64,000 nt of DNA from Pseudophaeobacter sp. EL27 (GTDB lineage Bacteria > Pseudomonadota > Alphaproteobacteria > Rhodobacterales > Rhodobacteraceae): assembly GCF_900313025.1 (NCBI RefSeq), contig NZ_OMPQ01000014.1, forward strand, positions 62,003-126,002. The letters are read 5' to 3'. Positions 27,132-35,498 of this stretch are shown here, in pieces; the first letter of the stretch is position 1; each line of letters begins with the position of its first letter. The notes under the pieces were generated by a model. That model had not been told where the DNA came from. It made no database searches and worked only from the letters and a program-made list of their open reading frames with translations. The position numbers and the translations under genes were made by a program.

Positions 27132-27971
27132 TTGCTGAGTTTGCGTTTCATTGGACAGGGCTTTGCCGGGGTGTTCGGCCTGATGGGGCTCTTTCCCTTG
27201 GTGGCAGAGGCGGCGGACAGCCGATTGCAACGCATGGAGACCTCAGATGCAGGCCGTGGCTGGGAGGCTGTGGGGCGGTTGGACGTCAATGGCGAGGGCT
27301 TTTGTACCGGGTCACTGATCGCGCCGGATCTGGTGCTGACAGCGGCACATTGCCTGTATGATTCCCGCAGTGGTGCGCGCATCAAACCGCAGACAATCGA
27401 GTTTCTGGCGGGCTGGCGCAATGGGCGTGCCTCGGCCTATCGGACAGTGACGCGGGCCGTGGTGCATCCTGACTATATTTTTGATGGCGAGGTCTCCACC
27501 GATCGGGTGCGCAGGGATATCGCCCTATTGCAGCTGCAGCGGCCAATCCGCAATACCACTGTGATTCCGTTTCAGACGGACAGCCGCCCGCGCCGAGGCG
27601 CGGATGTGGGGGTGGTTTCTTATGCGCATGATCGTTCCGAAGCACCGTCGATACAGGAACTCTGCGCGGTGATGGCAAAACAGGAGGGGGTGTTGATCAT
27701 GTCTTGCGACGTTGATTTTGGCTCCTCCGGCGCGCCGGTGTTTTCCTTTGATGGCGGCAAGCCGCGCATCGTTTCGGTGGTTTCTGCCAAGGCCGAGGTG
27801 GATGGAAAGCGGGTCTCCCTGGGGGCGGCTTTGGCGGAGGAGTTGCAGATCCTGCGGGCGCAGCTCACCAGTACCCGCATTGGCAATCGCATGCCCGAAG
27901 GCGTTGGGCGGGTCCAGGTCGGTGGTGCCCGCACTTCAGGTGGGGCGAAGTTTGTTCGGCCTGGCGGTTAG
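27132..27971 (+). CDS. Exported trypsin-like serine protease
   Basis: A 279-residue S1-family peptidase with an N-terminal signal segment (hydrophobic, ending near LVAEAADS). The catalytic triad is visible as LTAAHC (His), RRDIALLQL (Asp) and DVDFGSSGAPVFS (Ser). Conserved FCTGSLIAPDLVLTAAHCL supports the family. The frame starts with TTG 27132 behind GAGGAGACAGA, which is a good ribosome site. It is probably periplasmic or secreted; the target is unknown. No operon partner. Confidence 0.82.
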   Translation: MLSLRFIGQGFAGVFGLMGLFPLVAEAADSRLQRMETSDAGRGWEAVGRLDVNGEGFCTGSLIAPDLVLTAAHCLYDSRSGARIKPQTIEFLAGWRNGRASAYRTVTRAVVHPDYIFDGEVSTDRVRRDIALLQLQRPIRNTTVIPFQTDSRPRRGADVGVVSYAHDRSEAPSIQELCAVMAKQEGVLIMSCDVDFGSSGAPVFSFDGGKPRIVSVVSAKAEVDGKRVSLGAALAEELQILRAQLTSTRIGNRMPEGVGRVQVGGARTSGGAKFVRPGG

Positions 27972-28014
27972 ACATCGCGCAATACCTCGGTGCAAAGGTG
28001 CCTTGGCAGCGGCT

Positions 28015-28041
28015 CTTGTAATCGGGTGCAGCGTACATATT
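28015..28041 (+). promoter_or_regulatory. Likely sigma-32 heat-shock promoter of hsp20
   Basis: CTTG at 28015-28018 is separated by 17 bases from CATATT at 28036-28041, close to the CTTGAAA-N13-CCCATAT heat-shock pattern. The expected transcript start falls near 28047, at the base of the first leader hairpin. Confidence 0.5.
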
Positions 28042-28045
28042 TCAT

Positions 28046-28140
28046 GTTGTGTCAGGGTCGCCGGATGCCGGGGCCCAGATGACAACTGCCCGTCCCATCA
28101 GGGAGGGCAAATGAATGTCGCTCATACTCGAGGATAGAAC
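28046..28140 (+). promoter_or_regulatory. ROSE-type RNA thermometer in the hsp20 leader
   Basis: The leader folds into three hairpins, by inspection: stem I from GTTGT(G)TCA to TGACAAC with an inner GGGTC/GGCCC helix (28046-28086), stem II TGCCC/GGGCA (28087-28109), and stem III where TCGCT (28118-28122) faces the ribosome site AGGA (28131-28134). UYGCU opposite the Shine-Dalgarno is the conserved ROSE motif of alphaproteobacterial small heat-shock genes. Heating would open stem III and allow translation. Confidence 0.55.
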
Positions 28141-28611
28141 ATGCGTAGATTTGATTTTGCACCACTCAACCGTGCAACTATTGGTTTTGACCAGATCGCT
28201 GATCTGATGGACCGCGCCCTGAGCAATGATGTTGGGCAGCCCAGTTACCCTCCTTATAACATCGAAAAAACCGCCGCGGACAGCTACCGTATTTCGATTG
28301 CTGTTGCTGGTTTCAGCGAAGAAGACCTGACCGTTGAAGTGAAGGAAAACGCCCTGGTGATCTCTGCCCGCAAGGCGGATGAGTCCGAAGGACGTAGTTT
28401 TCTGCACCGTGGTATCGCCACCCGCGCCTTTGAACGCCGTTTTACCCTGGCGGACCATGTCCGTGTTACCGGCGCCAGCCATGCCGATGGCATGCTGCAC
28501 ATTGATCTGCACCGCGAAGTGCCCGAGGCGCTAAAGCCACGGCGGATTGAGATTAGCTCCACCGAGCCGCGACAGACCGCGATTGAGGCCGAGGCCCAGT
28601 CGATCAATTGA
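28141..28611 (+). CDS. Hsp20-family small heat-shock protein
   Basis: An IbpA-like holdase that keeps unfolded proteins soluble. The 156-residue protein has the alpha-crystallin domain from about residue 35 to 135: YPPYNIEKTAADSYRISIAVAGFSEEDLTVEVKENALVIS, then RSFLHRGIATRAFERRFTLADHVRVTGASHADGMLHIDL. The C-terminal RRIEIS supplies the IxI-type tail motif. The leader carries heat-responsive signals, and a strong terminator follows. Confidence 0.94.
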   Translation: MRRFDFAPLNRATIGFDQIADLMDRALSNDVGQPSYPPYNIEKTAADSYRISIAVAGFSEEDLTVEVKENALVISARKADESEGRSFLHRGIATRAFERRFTLADHVRVTGASHADGMLHIDLHREVPEALKPRRIEISSTEPRQTAIEAEAQSIN

Positions 28612-28673
28612 TACCTGAGATCCAAATTCCGTTCTGTTCATAGGCTTTCTCCAGGGAGTCTGAATGGAGTGAG

Positions 28674-28715
28674 CATAACCCCGGACCACATATGTGGTTC
28701 GGGGTTATGTTTTTG
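28674..28715 (+). terminator. Strong intrinsic terminator after hsp20
   Basis: ATAACCCCG-N-ACCACATATGTGGT-N-CGGGGTTAT forms a stem of about 16 pairs with one central mismatch, followed by GTTTTTG. It closes the monocistronic hsp20 transcript. Confidence 0.85.
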
Positions 28716-28748
28716 TTTGTGGGGCGTTTGCAGGCGCTTTCAAGTGCG

Positions 28749-28788
28749 CTTACCGAGTGGTAGGTAAGGTTGCTTACCATATGGTAAG
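28749..28788. promoter_or_regulatory. Tandem operators upstream of the TetR gene
   Basis: CTTACC-N8-GGTAAG (28749-28768) is followed by the perfect palindrome CTTACCATATGGTAAG (28773-28788). Four identical half sites in 40 bases, 48 bases before a TetR gene, indicate autoregulation. Confidence 0.75.
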
Positions 28789-28835
28789 TTTTGCGAGGAC
28801 CTGTTAGGTTTCACCGCACCAATTGGAGGCCTGAC

Positions 28836-29474
28836 ATGTCATCTGCCAAGCAGACTCAAAACGATTTGATAGACATTGCAAGGCGCCATTTCGCCGAACG
28901 TGGGTACCAGGGGACCAGCCTGGCACAGGTATCTGTGGAGCTGGGTGTCACCAAGCAGGCATTGCTGCATCACTTTAAGTCCAAAGATCTGCTTTACCGG
29001 GCGGTCCTGGATCAGTTGACCCAGGAGCTGGTGCAACTGCTTTTTGCCGCAATGGAGGAGGCAGAGGAGGCCGAGCGCCAGCTTGAGAGGTTCTTTGTCG
29101 CCCTATCGGCCCATTTTCAGGCGCATCGCTCAGCACCGGCTTTGCTGATTGGGGTTTTGATTGACGCACCGGGGCAGGCTGCTGTTGGCGGTACTGACCG
29201 CCCCCCATTACAGGATTTCCTCGAGCCTCTGGTGGCCTTGTTTCAGGCCACAGCCCGGTGGCAGGGGGCTGGTTTTTCGGCGGCTCTCACTGCTGCTATC
29301 GAGGTTTTGGGGGCCACCTGCTTGCTCCCAGCGGCGCGGGGAAACCTGACTCATCGGTTTGGGTGCGAACCGGTGGAGCAAGCCGAGCGTGTTGCCCTGG
29401 CGCAGGCCAGTGATCTAGTTCGGGCCGTGGTTCATGCCCAGGGCTTAGGGGGAGCCGGTCAGGGAAACCTTTGA
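28836..29474 (+). CDS. TetR-family transcriptional regulator
   Basis: A 212-residue repressor with the N-terminal helix-turn-helix (LIDIARRHFAERGYQGTSLAQVSVELGVTKQALLHHFKSKDLLYRAVL) and a variable ligand domain. The start ATG 28836 lies behind TTGGAGG; the open frame from 28791 is longer. It likely represses itself through the CTTACC operators. No divergent or downstream transporter or enzyme is adjacent, so the target genes and the ligand are unknown. Confidence 0.88.
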   Translation: MSSAKQTQNDLIDIARRHFAERGYQGTSLAQVSVELGVTKQALLHHFKSKDLLYRAVLDQLTQELVQLLFAAMEEAEEAERQLERFFVALSAHFQAHRSAPALLIGVLIDAPGQAAVGGTDRPPLQDFLEPLVALFQATARWQGAGFSAALTAAIEVLGATCLLPAARGNLTHRFGCEPVEQAERVALAQASDLVRAVVHAQGLGGAGQGNL

Positions 29475-29600
29475 ACCGATTTCGCGCGTATGAGGAGAGT
29501 TTTCCTGAAGGATCAAAAATTACCCATGTCTCCTAAAAAATTAGATTTGGAAATTTTTGTCTCTTGCTTAAGTTGTCCAATAAAGGTGTAAATAAATAGT

Positions 29601-29610
29601 ACCAATTGGT
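29601..29610. promoter_or_regulatory. Short palindrome upstream of the globin gene
   Basis: ACCAATTGGT, a perfect ten-base palindrome 21 bases before the start codon, in an AT-rich leader (29510-29600). The position suits a repressor site, but the binding protein is unknown. Confidence 0.35.
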
Positions 29611-29631
29611 TTGTCGTGAAGGGGTAACGGA

Positions 29632-30051
29632 ATGGAAGCTAAGGACATCGCAGAGATGCAGTCCAGTTTTTCAACGATTTACGCAAGAAAAGCTGAACTG
29701 GCGGAACGCTTCTATGTCCATCTTTTTGACCTTTTGCCCGAGGTTGAACACCTGTTTGGAAATGATTTTTCCAAGCAAAAGGAAATGTTCGCCTCCATGT
29801 TGACCTATTGCCTCAAAGGCGTGACCAACAACCAGAGTATGACCCATACCGGGATTAGCCTGGCCAAAACCCACGCACGCTATCGTCTTGGGCAGCGCGA
29901 GATTGAACTCGCCGGGAAGGCGGTAATGGCGGCTTTGCAGGATGTGCTGGGCGATGATCTCACACCAGCGCAGGGCCATGTTTGGGAACAGGCCATTACG
30001 GGTGTCATGCAGTTGCTTTTGTCTGAGGGCCATGCCGATCTGATGTCGTAA
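29632..30051 (+). CDS. Single-domain bacterial globin
   Basis: A 139-residue haem protein. The fold is recognised from the N-terminal helix with FYVHLFDLLPEVEHLFG, FASMLTYCLKGV, and the F-helix region SLAKTHARYRLG with the proximal His81, followed by a G-H helix pair ending in GVMQLLLSEG. It lacks a reductase or signalling domain, so it may bind or detoxify oxygen or nitric oxide with a separate partner. It stands alone between a TetR gene and gabD. Confidence 0.85.
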   Translation: MEAKDIAEMQSSFSTIYARKAELAERFYVHLFDLLPEVEHLFGNDFSKQKEMFASMLTYCLKGVTNNQSMTHTGISLAKTHARYRLGQREIELAGKAVMAALQDVLGDDLTPAQGHVWEQAITGVMQLLLSEGHADLMS

Positions 30052-30094
30052 TCCAGGCAATACTTCAGGCCTGGAGATCGTAGAAACCTGAGCC

Positions 30095-30119
30095 GGGCCC
30101 CAATGTGACATCGGGGCCC
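30095..30119. terminator. Hairpin between convergent globin and gabD
   Basis: GGGCCCC-N11-GGGGCCC, with an additional ATGT/ACAT pairing inside. It lies between two converging stops and could end both transcripts, though no T run follows. Confidence 0.5.
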
Positions 30120-30156
30120 AGAAATTGTTGATGGTCTAAAGGCCTGCCTGCCGCAG

Positions 30157-31629
30157 TTATACCGCCATGCAGATATATTTCATTTCCAAGTAGTCTTCGA
30201 TGCCGTGGTGGCTGCCTTCGCGACCCAGACCAGATTGCTTGACCCCGCCAAAAGGCGCGACCTCGGTAGAGATGATACCGGTGTTGACGCCGACAATGCC
30301 ATATTCCAGCGCTTCAGCGACCTTGTAAACGCGGCTCAGATCTTTGGCGTAGAAATAAGACGCGAGGCCAAAGATGGTGTCATTGGCCATCTCGATCACC
30401 TCGTCCTCATTTTCGAACTTGAACAAGGGGGCCAGCGGACCAAAGGTCTCATCGGTGGCAAAATCCATGTCGCGGGTGGCGCCGGTCACGATGGTGGGCT
30501 GGAAAAAGGTCCCACCCAATTCGGATGGGTTGCCGCCCAGGATAACTTCCGCACCTTTGGCGGTGGCATCGGCAATGTGATCCTGCACCTTGGTGACGGC
30601 TTTGGCATTGATCAGCGGCCCGAACAGGATGCCGTCTTCCATGCCATCGCCAACTTTCATTTTGGAAACAGCGTCTTTCAGCTTGGCGGCAAAGGCGTCA
30701 TAGACCCCGGCCTGCACATAGATCCGGTTGGCGCAGACGCAGGTCTGGCCGTTGTTGCGGAATTTGCACATGATGGCACCTTCCACGGCGGCATCCAGAT
30801 CGGCGTCATCAAAGACGATGAAAGGCGCGTTGCCGCCCAGCTCCATCGAGCATTTCATCACCGTATCGGCGGCCTGGCGCATCAGGATGCGGCCCACTTC
30901 GGTCGAGCCGGTGAAGGTCAGTTTGCGCACCGCGTGATTGTCGCAGAACTCCTTGCCGATTTCCGAGGCATTGGAGGAGGGTACGACGCTGAAGACACCA
31001 GCAGGGATGCCGGCACGATCCGCCAGCACCGCCAGGGCGGTGGCGGAAAGCGGTGTGAGCTCGGCAGGGCGGGCGACAAAGGCGCAGCCAGCGGCCAGCG
31101 CCGGGCCAGCCTTGCGGGTGATCATTGCATTGGGGAAGTTCCAGGGCGTAATCGAAGCCGCAACGCCAATGGGCTGTTTCAGCACGGTGATGCGTTTGTC
31201 GCGCTGATGGCCGGGAATGGTTTCACCGTAGATGCGTTTTGCTTCTTCCGCGAAGAACTCGATAAAGGAGGCGCCATAGGCGATCTCACCACGGGCCTCG
31301 GCCAGGGGTTTGCCCATCTCTGCGGTCAAGATAGCTGCCAGGTCTTCCTGATTGGCCATCATCAGATCGTACCATTTGCGCAGCACATTTGCGCGTTCCT
31401 TGCCGGTCCATTTGGCCCATTCTTTCTGCGCGACATCGGCCTGTGAAATGGCGCCAGCCACCTGCGCGCGGCTGACATCGGCCACCTGGGCAATGACATC
31501 GCCACGGGCCGGGTTGGTAACGTCAAAAGTACCTTCGCCATCGGTGAAAGCACCACCGATATAGGCGCGGGTCTCCAATAGGGTTGGGTCGCTTAGCAGC
31601 GATTTCAGCGCGGTAGTGGTCTGTAGCAT
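30157..31629 (-). CDS. gabD: NAD(P)-dependent succinate-semialdehyde dehydrogenase
   Basis: Oxidises succinate semialdehyde to succinate at the end of 4-aminobutyrate breakdown. The 490-residue protein has the aldehyde dehydrogenase marks TPWNFPNAMITRK, FTGSTEVGR, MELGGNAPFIVFDDADLD and NNGQTCVCANRIYVQ with catalytic Cys297, and the C-terminal PFGGVKQSGLGREGSHHGIEDY typical of GabD. The ATG at 31629 follows GGAGGCCCCT; an upstream frame adds 34 unconserved residues. No gabT is adjacent. Confidence 0.93.
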   Translation of the reverse strand: MLQTTTALKSLLSDPTLLETRAYIGGAFTDGEGTFDVTNPARGDVIAQVADVSRAQVAGAISQADVAQKEWAKWTGKERANVLRKWYDLMMANQEDLAAILTAEMGKPLAEARGEIAYGASFIEFFAEEAKRIYGETIPGHQRDKRITVLKQPIGVAASITPWNFPNAMITRKAGPALAAGCAFVARPAELTPLSATALAVLADRAGIPAGVFSVVPSSNASEIGKEFCDNHAVRKLTFTGSTEVGRILMRQAADTVMKCSMELGGNAPFIVFDDADLDAAVEGAIMCKFRNNGQTCVCANRIYVQAGVYDAFAAKLKDAVSKMKVGDGMEDGILFGPLINAKAVTKVQDHIADATAKGAEVILGGNPSELGGTFFQPTIVTGATRDMDFATDETFGPLAPLFKFENEDEVIEMANDTIFGLASYFYAKDLSRVYKVAEALEYGIVGVNTGIISTEVAPFGGVKQSGLGREGSHHGIEDYLEMKYICMAV

Positions 31630-31818
31630 AGGGGCCTCCCGGGGGGTGTTTGTGGCGGCATGGAAAACGGTTTCGGATAGATATGTCCAGAAAGAACCAT
31701 GAGTCCAGAATTTGATCATAAATAACTTCACTTGTTAATCTTATTCTATTTGAGAGAAGAACATTTGACAATGGTCGGGCCAGATAGTCACTTGATGCAC
31801 AATTAGGGGAGCAAACTC

Positions 31819-32607
31819 ATGGAATTGGACGACGCCTATGCAAATGGGGCTCATATTGCGGGCGCTGAGGATTTTCCGCCGCGCTGGGCGGCCTCGGCTG
31901 AGGACTTCCGCAACAGCCTGCATGAAAGGGCGCGCCTGGATATCCCCTATGGCAAGGGCGAGAGGCAGCGCTTTGACCTCTTTATGCCTGAAACAGCCCC
32001 AAAGGGTGTGCTGATCTTTGTTCATGGCGGTTATTGGATGGCCTTTGACAAAAGCTCCTGGTCGCATCTTGCGGTTGGGGCCTTGGCCCATGGTTGGGCG
32101 GTCGCCATGCCCTCCTATGATCTCTGCCCAGAGGTGCGGATCGCGGATATCACCCAGCAGGTTGCCAAAGCCCTGCTCCGGATTGCAGAGGAGGTGCCGC
32201 AGGTGCCGATCTCGCTGGCGGGGCACTCGGCGGGGGGGCATCTGGTGGCCCGGATGCTGGATCCTGAGGTGCTTCCGGAGGCGGTTGGCGCGCGCCTGAA
32301 GATGGTGGTCCCCATTTCACCTCTGTCTGATCTCCTGCCGCTGCTGCGCACCTCGATGAACGACAAGTTCCAGATGGATTGTGACAGCGCCAAGGATGAA
32401 AGTCCGGTGGAGATGCAGGATCGCTACACTGCCGATGTTACTGTCTGGGTGGGGGCCGAAGAGCGCCCGGCTTTCCTCGATCAGGCGCAGTGGCTGGCTG
32501 ATGCCTGGCATGCGGATCATGTGATTGCTTTTGGCAAACATCATTTCAATGTGGTGGAGCCCCTGGCGGACCCCGAAAGCGACCTGGTGCGACTGCTTGT
32601 CAGCTAG
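31819..32607 (+). CDS. Alpha/beta hydrolase, kynurenine formamidase-like
   Basis: A 262-residue esterase or amidase of the hormone-sensitive lipase type. It has the oxyanion-hole motif VHGGYWMAFDK and the nucleophile elbow LAGHSAGGHLVAR; an Asp (VTVWVGAEERPAF region) and a late His (FGKHHFNVV) complete the triad. The HGGYW box is usual in kynurenine formamidases, which would place it in tryptophan breakdown, but no kynurenine genes are adjacent. It is divergent from gabD. Confidence 0.75.
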   Translation: MELDDAYANGAHIAGAEDFPPRWAASAEDFRNSLHERARLDIPYGKGERQRFDLFMPETAPKGVLIFVHGGYWMAFDKSSWSHLAVGALAHGWAVAMPSYDLCPEVRIADITQQVAKALLRIAEEVPQVPISLAGHSAGGHLVARMLDPEVLPEAVGARLKMVVPISPLSDLLPLLRTSMNDKFQMDCDSAKDESPVEMQDRYTADVTVWVGAEERPAFLDQAQWLADAWHADHVIAFGKHHFNVVEPLADPESDLVRLLVS

Positions 32608-32816
32608 CGCCTGAGGCCTCACGCGGTGTGAGATCCGCTAATCAGAATGCCGTTGATTGAGGTGGCGAAAAAATTCGCTTGCCTCAATCGAGATTCACAG
32701 CCATGTTCCCGCTCAGGGCCAGGCGATGGCGTCGCCGCATGGAATACATGCTGTCCTTTAATCTCAAAAACCGTCCTGAACGCCGGGACCTTTCTTGTAA
32801 GAAGGAAGGGTCTGAT

Positions 32817-34025
32817 ATGACTTCACGTCCTGATATGTATCGTTTTCACAATGGTGAAAAAGCGCCGCTGCAATTTGCAGTGTCTGAATATGAGGCGCGC
32901 ATTGCGGGCCTGCGCAAAATCATGATCGACAACGGGGTGAGCGCCGCTGTCTTCACCTCGATGCACAATATCTCCTATTACTCCGGCTTTACCTATTGCG
33001 CCTTTGGGCGCCCTTATGGCCTGGTGGTCACCGCCGACGAGGCCGTGACGATCTCTGCCGGGATCGATGCTGGCCAGCCCTGGCGGCGGTCGTTCTGTGA
33101 CAACATCACCTATACCGACTGGCAGCGCGACAATTTTTGGCGTGCGATCAAATCGGTCTCGGGTGAGGGTGTTGTTGTTGGGTTTGAAAGCGACCACCTG
33201 ACCCTGCTGCAAAAGGCAAAACTCGAAGGCTTCCTGAGCCCCTCCAAGCTGGTGGATCTGTACGAGCCCACTATGGTGCAACGCATGGGCAAATCCGCGG
33301 CGGAACTGGATATGATCCGCGCTGGTGCCGCCGTTGCTGACGTGGGTGGTTTTGCCATTCGCGATGCCGTCAAGGAAGGCGCGCGCGAGATAGATGTGGC
33401 CATGGCTGGTCGTGACGCGATGGAGCTGGAGATTGCCAAGCGGTTCCCGGATGCAGAGTATCGTGACAGCTGGGTCTGGTTCCAGTCCGGCATCAATACC
33501 GATGGCGCTCATAACCCGGTGACATCACGTCAGTTGCAGCGCGGCGATATCCTCAGCTTGAACACCTTTCCGATGATTTCCGGCTATTACACCGCGCTGG
33601 AACGCACCATGTTTGTGGGCGAAGTGGATGCCGAGAGCCTGCGCATCTGGGAAGCCAATGTGGCGGCGCATGAGCTGGGAATTTCCCTGCTGAAGCCGGG
33701 CGCCAGCTGTGCCGAAATCACCCATCAGATCAACGCCTTCTTTGAAGAGCAGGACCTGCTGCAATATCGCACCTTTGGCTATGGTCACTCATTTGGTGTG
33801 CTGTCGCATTATTATGGTCGCGAAGCTGGTCTGGAACTGCGTGAAGATATCGACACGGTGCTGGAACCCGGCATGGTGATTTCGATGGAGCCGATGCTGA
33901 CAATCGCCGACGGCCAGCCTGGCGCCGGTGGCTACCGTGAGCATGACATCCTGATCATCCATGAAGATGACAACGAGAATATCACCAAATACCCCTATGG
34001 GCCTGAGTTCAACGTAGTTGGCTAA
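32817..34025 (+). CDS. Creatinase (creatine amidinohydrolase)
   Basis: Hydrolyses creatine to sarcosine and urea (EC 3.5.3.3). The 402-residue protein has the two-domain creatinase fold. Near-identical family stretches include FTSMHNISYYSGFTYC, ITYTDWQRDNFW, SGINTDGAHNPVT, YYTALERTMF, and YGHSFGVLSHYYGREAGLEL with the active-site His, ending in AGGYREHDILI. The ATG at 32817 is preceded by AAGGAAGGG; the open frame from 32679 is longer. No sarcosine oxidase or urease gene is near. Confidence 0.88.
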   Translation: MTSRPDMYRFHNGEKAPLQFAVSEYEARIAGLRKIMIDNGVSAAVFTSMHNISYYSGFTYCAFGRPYGLVVTADEAVTISAGIDAGQPWRRSFCDNITYTDWQRDNFWRAIKSVSGEGVVVGFESDHLTLLQKAKLEGFLSPSKLVDLYEPTMVQRMGKSAAELDMIRAGAAVADVGGFAIRDAVKEGAREIDVAMAGRDAMELEIAKRFPDAEYRDSWVWFQSGINTDGAHNPVTSRQLQRGDILSLNTFPMISGYYTALERTMFVGEVDAESLRIWEANVAAHELGISLLKPGASCAEITHQINAFFEEQDLLQYRTFGYGHSFGVLSHYYGREAGLELREDIDTVLEPGMVISMEPMLTIADGQPGAGGYREHDILIIHEDDNENITKYPYGPEFNVVG

Positions 34026-34033
34026 CTGGCCAG

Positions 34034-34139
34034 GCGCTGCGCTCTGAACTGAGCGCAGCGCTCCCGCCCGGATTTGATCCCTGTCGGCATCGCTCCCGTT
34101 GGGCATGGCACCGCGCCCAAGGCGCGGTGCTGTCACGTG
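34034..34139 (+). repeat. Modular intergenic repeat, copy A
   Basis: Just past the creatinase stop lies a perfect hairpin GCGCTGCGCTC-TGAACT-GAGCGCAGCGC (34034-34061), which may terminate transcription. Then come CTCCCGCCCG, CCCGTTGGG, and a second perfect hairpin GCACCGCGCC-CAA-GGCGCGGTGC (34108-34130). The last three blocks recur in the same order at 38748-38830. The remaining bases to pssA (34140-34404) show no gene. Confidence 0.6.
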
Positions 34140-34404
34140 ATACGGCCAGAGTTGTGGTTTAAAACATGCGTGTAAAATCTGGTTCCTTGGGGCAGTGGGG
34201 GGAGAAATTCTACAGTTTTGGGGGGCTGTTCTTGCTCTCTGGGATGGCTTCCTCTTGCTTTCAAGGTGAAATCTCTTATGAGTGAGCGGTCTCACCTTGC
34301 TGTTCAAGAAGCCTGCACTTCAGAAGCAGATTCGATTTTGACAGCGGGTGGGGATCTGTTTCCAACAGATGAAATCTGTCTCATACAAGTGACCACGCCG
34401 CGCC

Positions 34405-35145
34405 ATGGATGAACCCCACGACAAAAGACTGACCGAATTTGCGCTGATCCAACTCTTGCCAAATATCATGACGGTAGGCGCAATCTGTGCCGGGCTTTCG
34501 GCTATTCGCTTTGGGGTGCAGGGCAATTACGTGCTGGCGGTGCAGCTGATCCTTGCGGCGGCCATCCTGGATGGGTTGGACGGGCGTCTGGCACGGGCCC
34601 TGGGCAGTGACAGCAAGATGGGGGCCGAGCTGGATTCGCTGGCAGATTTCCTCAACTTTGGTGTGGCCGCGCCTCTGGTGATCTATTTCTGGGCGCTTCA
34701 GGACATGAGCAATGCCGGCTGGATCTCCGTGCTGGTGTTTTCTGTCTGCTGTGTGGTGCGACTGGCCAGGTTCAACGTGGCCGCCAAATCCGATGAGGTG
34801 AGTGAGGTGCCCAGCGGCTACTTTGTTGGCATTCCTTCGCCGGCCGGCGCGCTCTTGGCGATGCTGCCGATGTTCATCTCCTTTGCCTTTGACGCAGGCA
34901 CTGGCTTTCCCAAGCTGTTGATCTGTTTGCACATGGTTGTCATCGGATTGCTGATGATCAGCCGCATTCCAACCTGGTCGCCTAAAATGGTCCGCATTTC
35001 GCGCGAGAACGTGAAGTATTTTCTGGTGGCCTGTGCTTTTGCCGGAGCGGCCGTTCTGACCTACGCTTGGTCAACTCTGGTGGTGCTCTGCCTCAGCTAC
35101 GTGGTTCTGGTGATCTGGGGGTTGATCACAAAACCCGCTGAATGA
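34405..35145 (+). CDS. pssA: CDP-diacylglycerol-serine O-phosphatidyltransferase
   Basis: Makes phosphatidylserine from CDP-diacylglycerol and serine in the inner membrane, on the path to phosphatidylethanolamine. The 246-residue protein has the CDP-alcohol transferase motif DGLDGRLARALGSDSKMGAELDSLAD, in which the Asp residues bind metal, and about seven membrane segments. The N-terminal LLPNIMTVGAICAGLSAIRF matches PssA of type II. The decarboxylase gene often found beside it is absent here. Confidence 0.92.
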   Translation: MDEPHDKRLTEFALIQLLPNIMTVGAICAGLSAIRFGVQGNYVLAVQLILAAAILDGLDGRLARALGSDSKMGAELDSLADFLNFGVAAPLVIYFWALQDMSNAGWISVLVFSVCCVVRLARFNVAAKSDEVSEVPSGYFVGIPSPAGALLAMLPMFISFAFDAGTGFPKLLICLHMVVIGLLMISRIPTWSPKMVRISRENVKYFLVACAFAGAAVLTYAWSTLVVLCLSYVVLVIWGLITKPAE

Positions 35146-35219
35146 CCCCGAGCTTGCCGAGGTTTTTGTTGCGCTCCCTTGGACGCGCGGGCCTTGATAC
35201 TGCAAACTAGGAGGCCGAG

Positions 35220-35486
35220 ATGTTCGCCTTTCTTCGCTTGTCATTGTTGCTTCTGGTGGGGCTGACCCTGGTCTATGGCGCCCTGTCGCTTTATTCGCGT
35301 GAGCGGCGACGTGCCAAGTTGAAACGGCGCTGGGCAGAGAAGGGGTTGACCGGAGACCGGCGGACCTTCATCCAGCGGGGGCTGAAACAATACGATCATT
35401 CCCTGCGGCGTCGGTTGATCCTCTTGGTCTATTTCCTGCCGCTGGGCGCAATTGCGCTGGTCATTTATATGGTAAACTTTAGCTGA
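35220..35486 (+). CDS. Small two-helix membrane protein
   Basis: An 88-residue protein with a hydrophobic segment at each end (about residues 3-24 and 66-85) and a strongly basic middle (SRERRRAKLKRRWAEKG, HSLRRRLI). It lies 12 bases before the DUF1523 gene and ATG 35220 has AGGAGGCCGAG upstream, so it is a real coupled gene. I do not know its function. Confidence 0.72.
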   Translation: MFAFLRLSLLLLVGLTLVYGALSLYSRERRRAKLKRRWAEKGLTGDRRTFIQRGLKQYDHSLRRRLILLVYFLPLGAIALVIYMVNFS

Positions 35487-35498
35487 GGGGCATTTGTC

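Noticed and set aside
30205-31446. A 413-codon plus-strand open frame
   Set aside because: Antisense to gabD; same shadow composition.
34140-34404. Possible small gene before pssA
   Set aside because: Short frames (such as 34218-34412) overlap pssA and have no family or good start.
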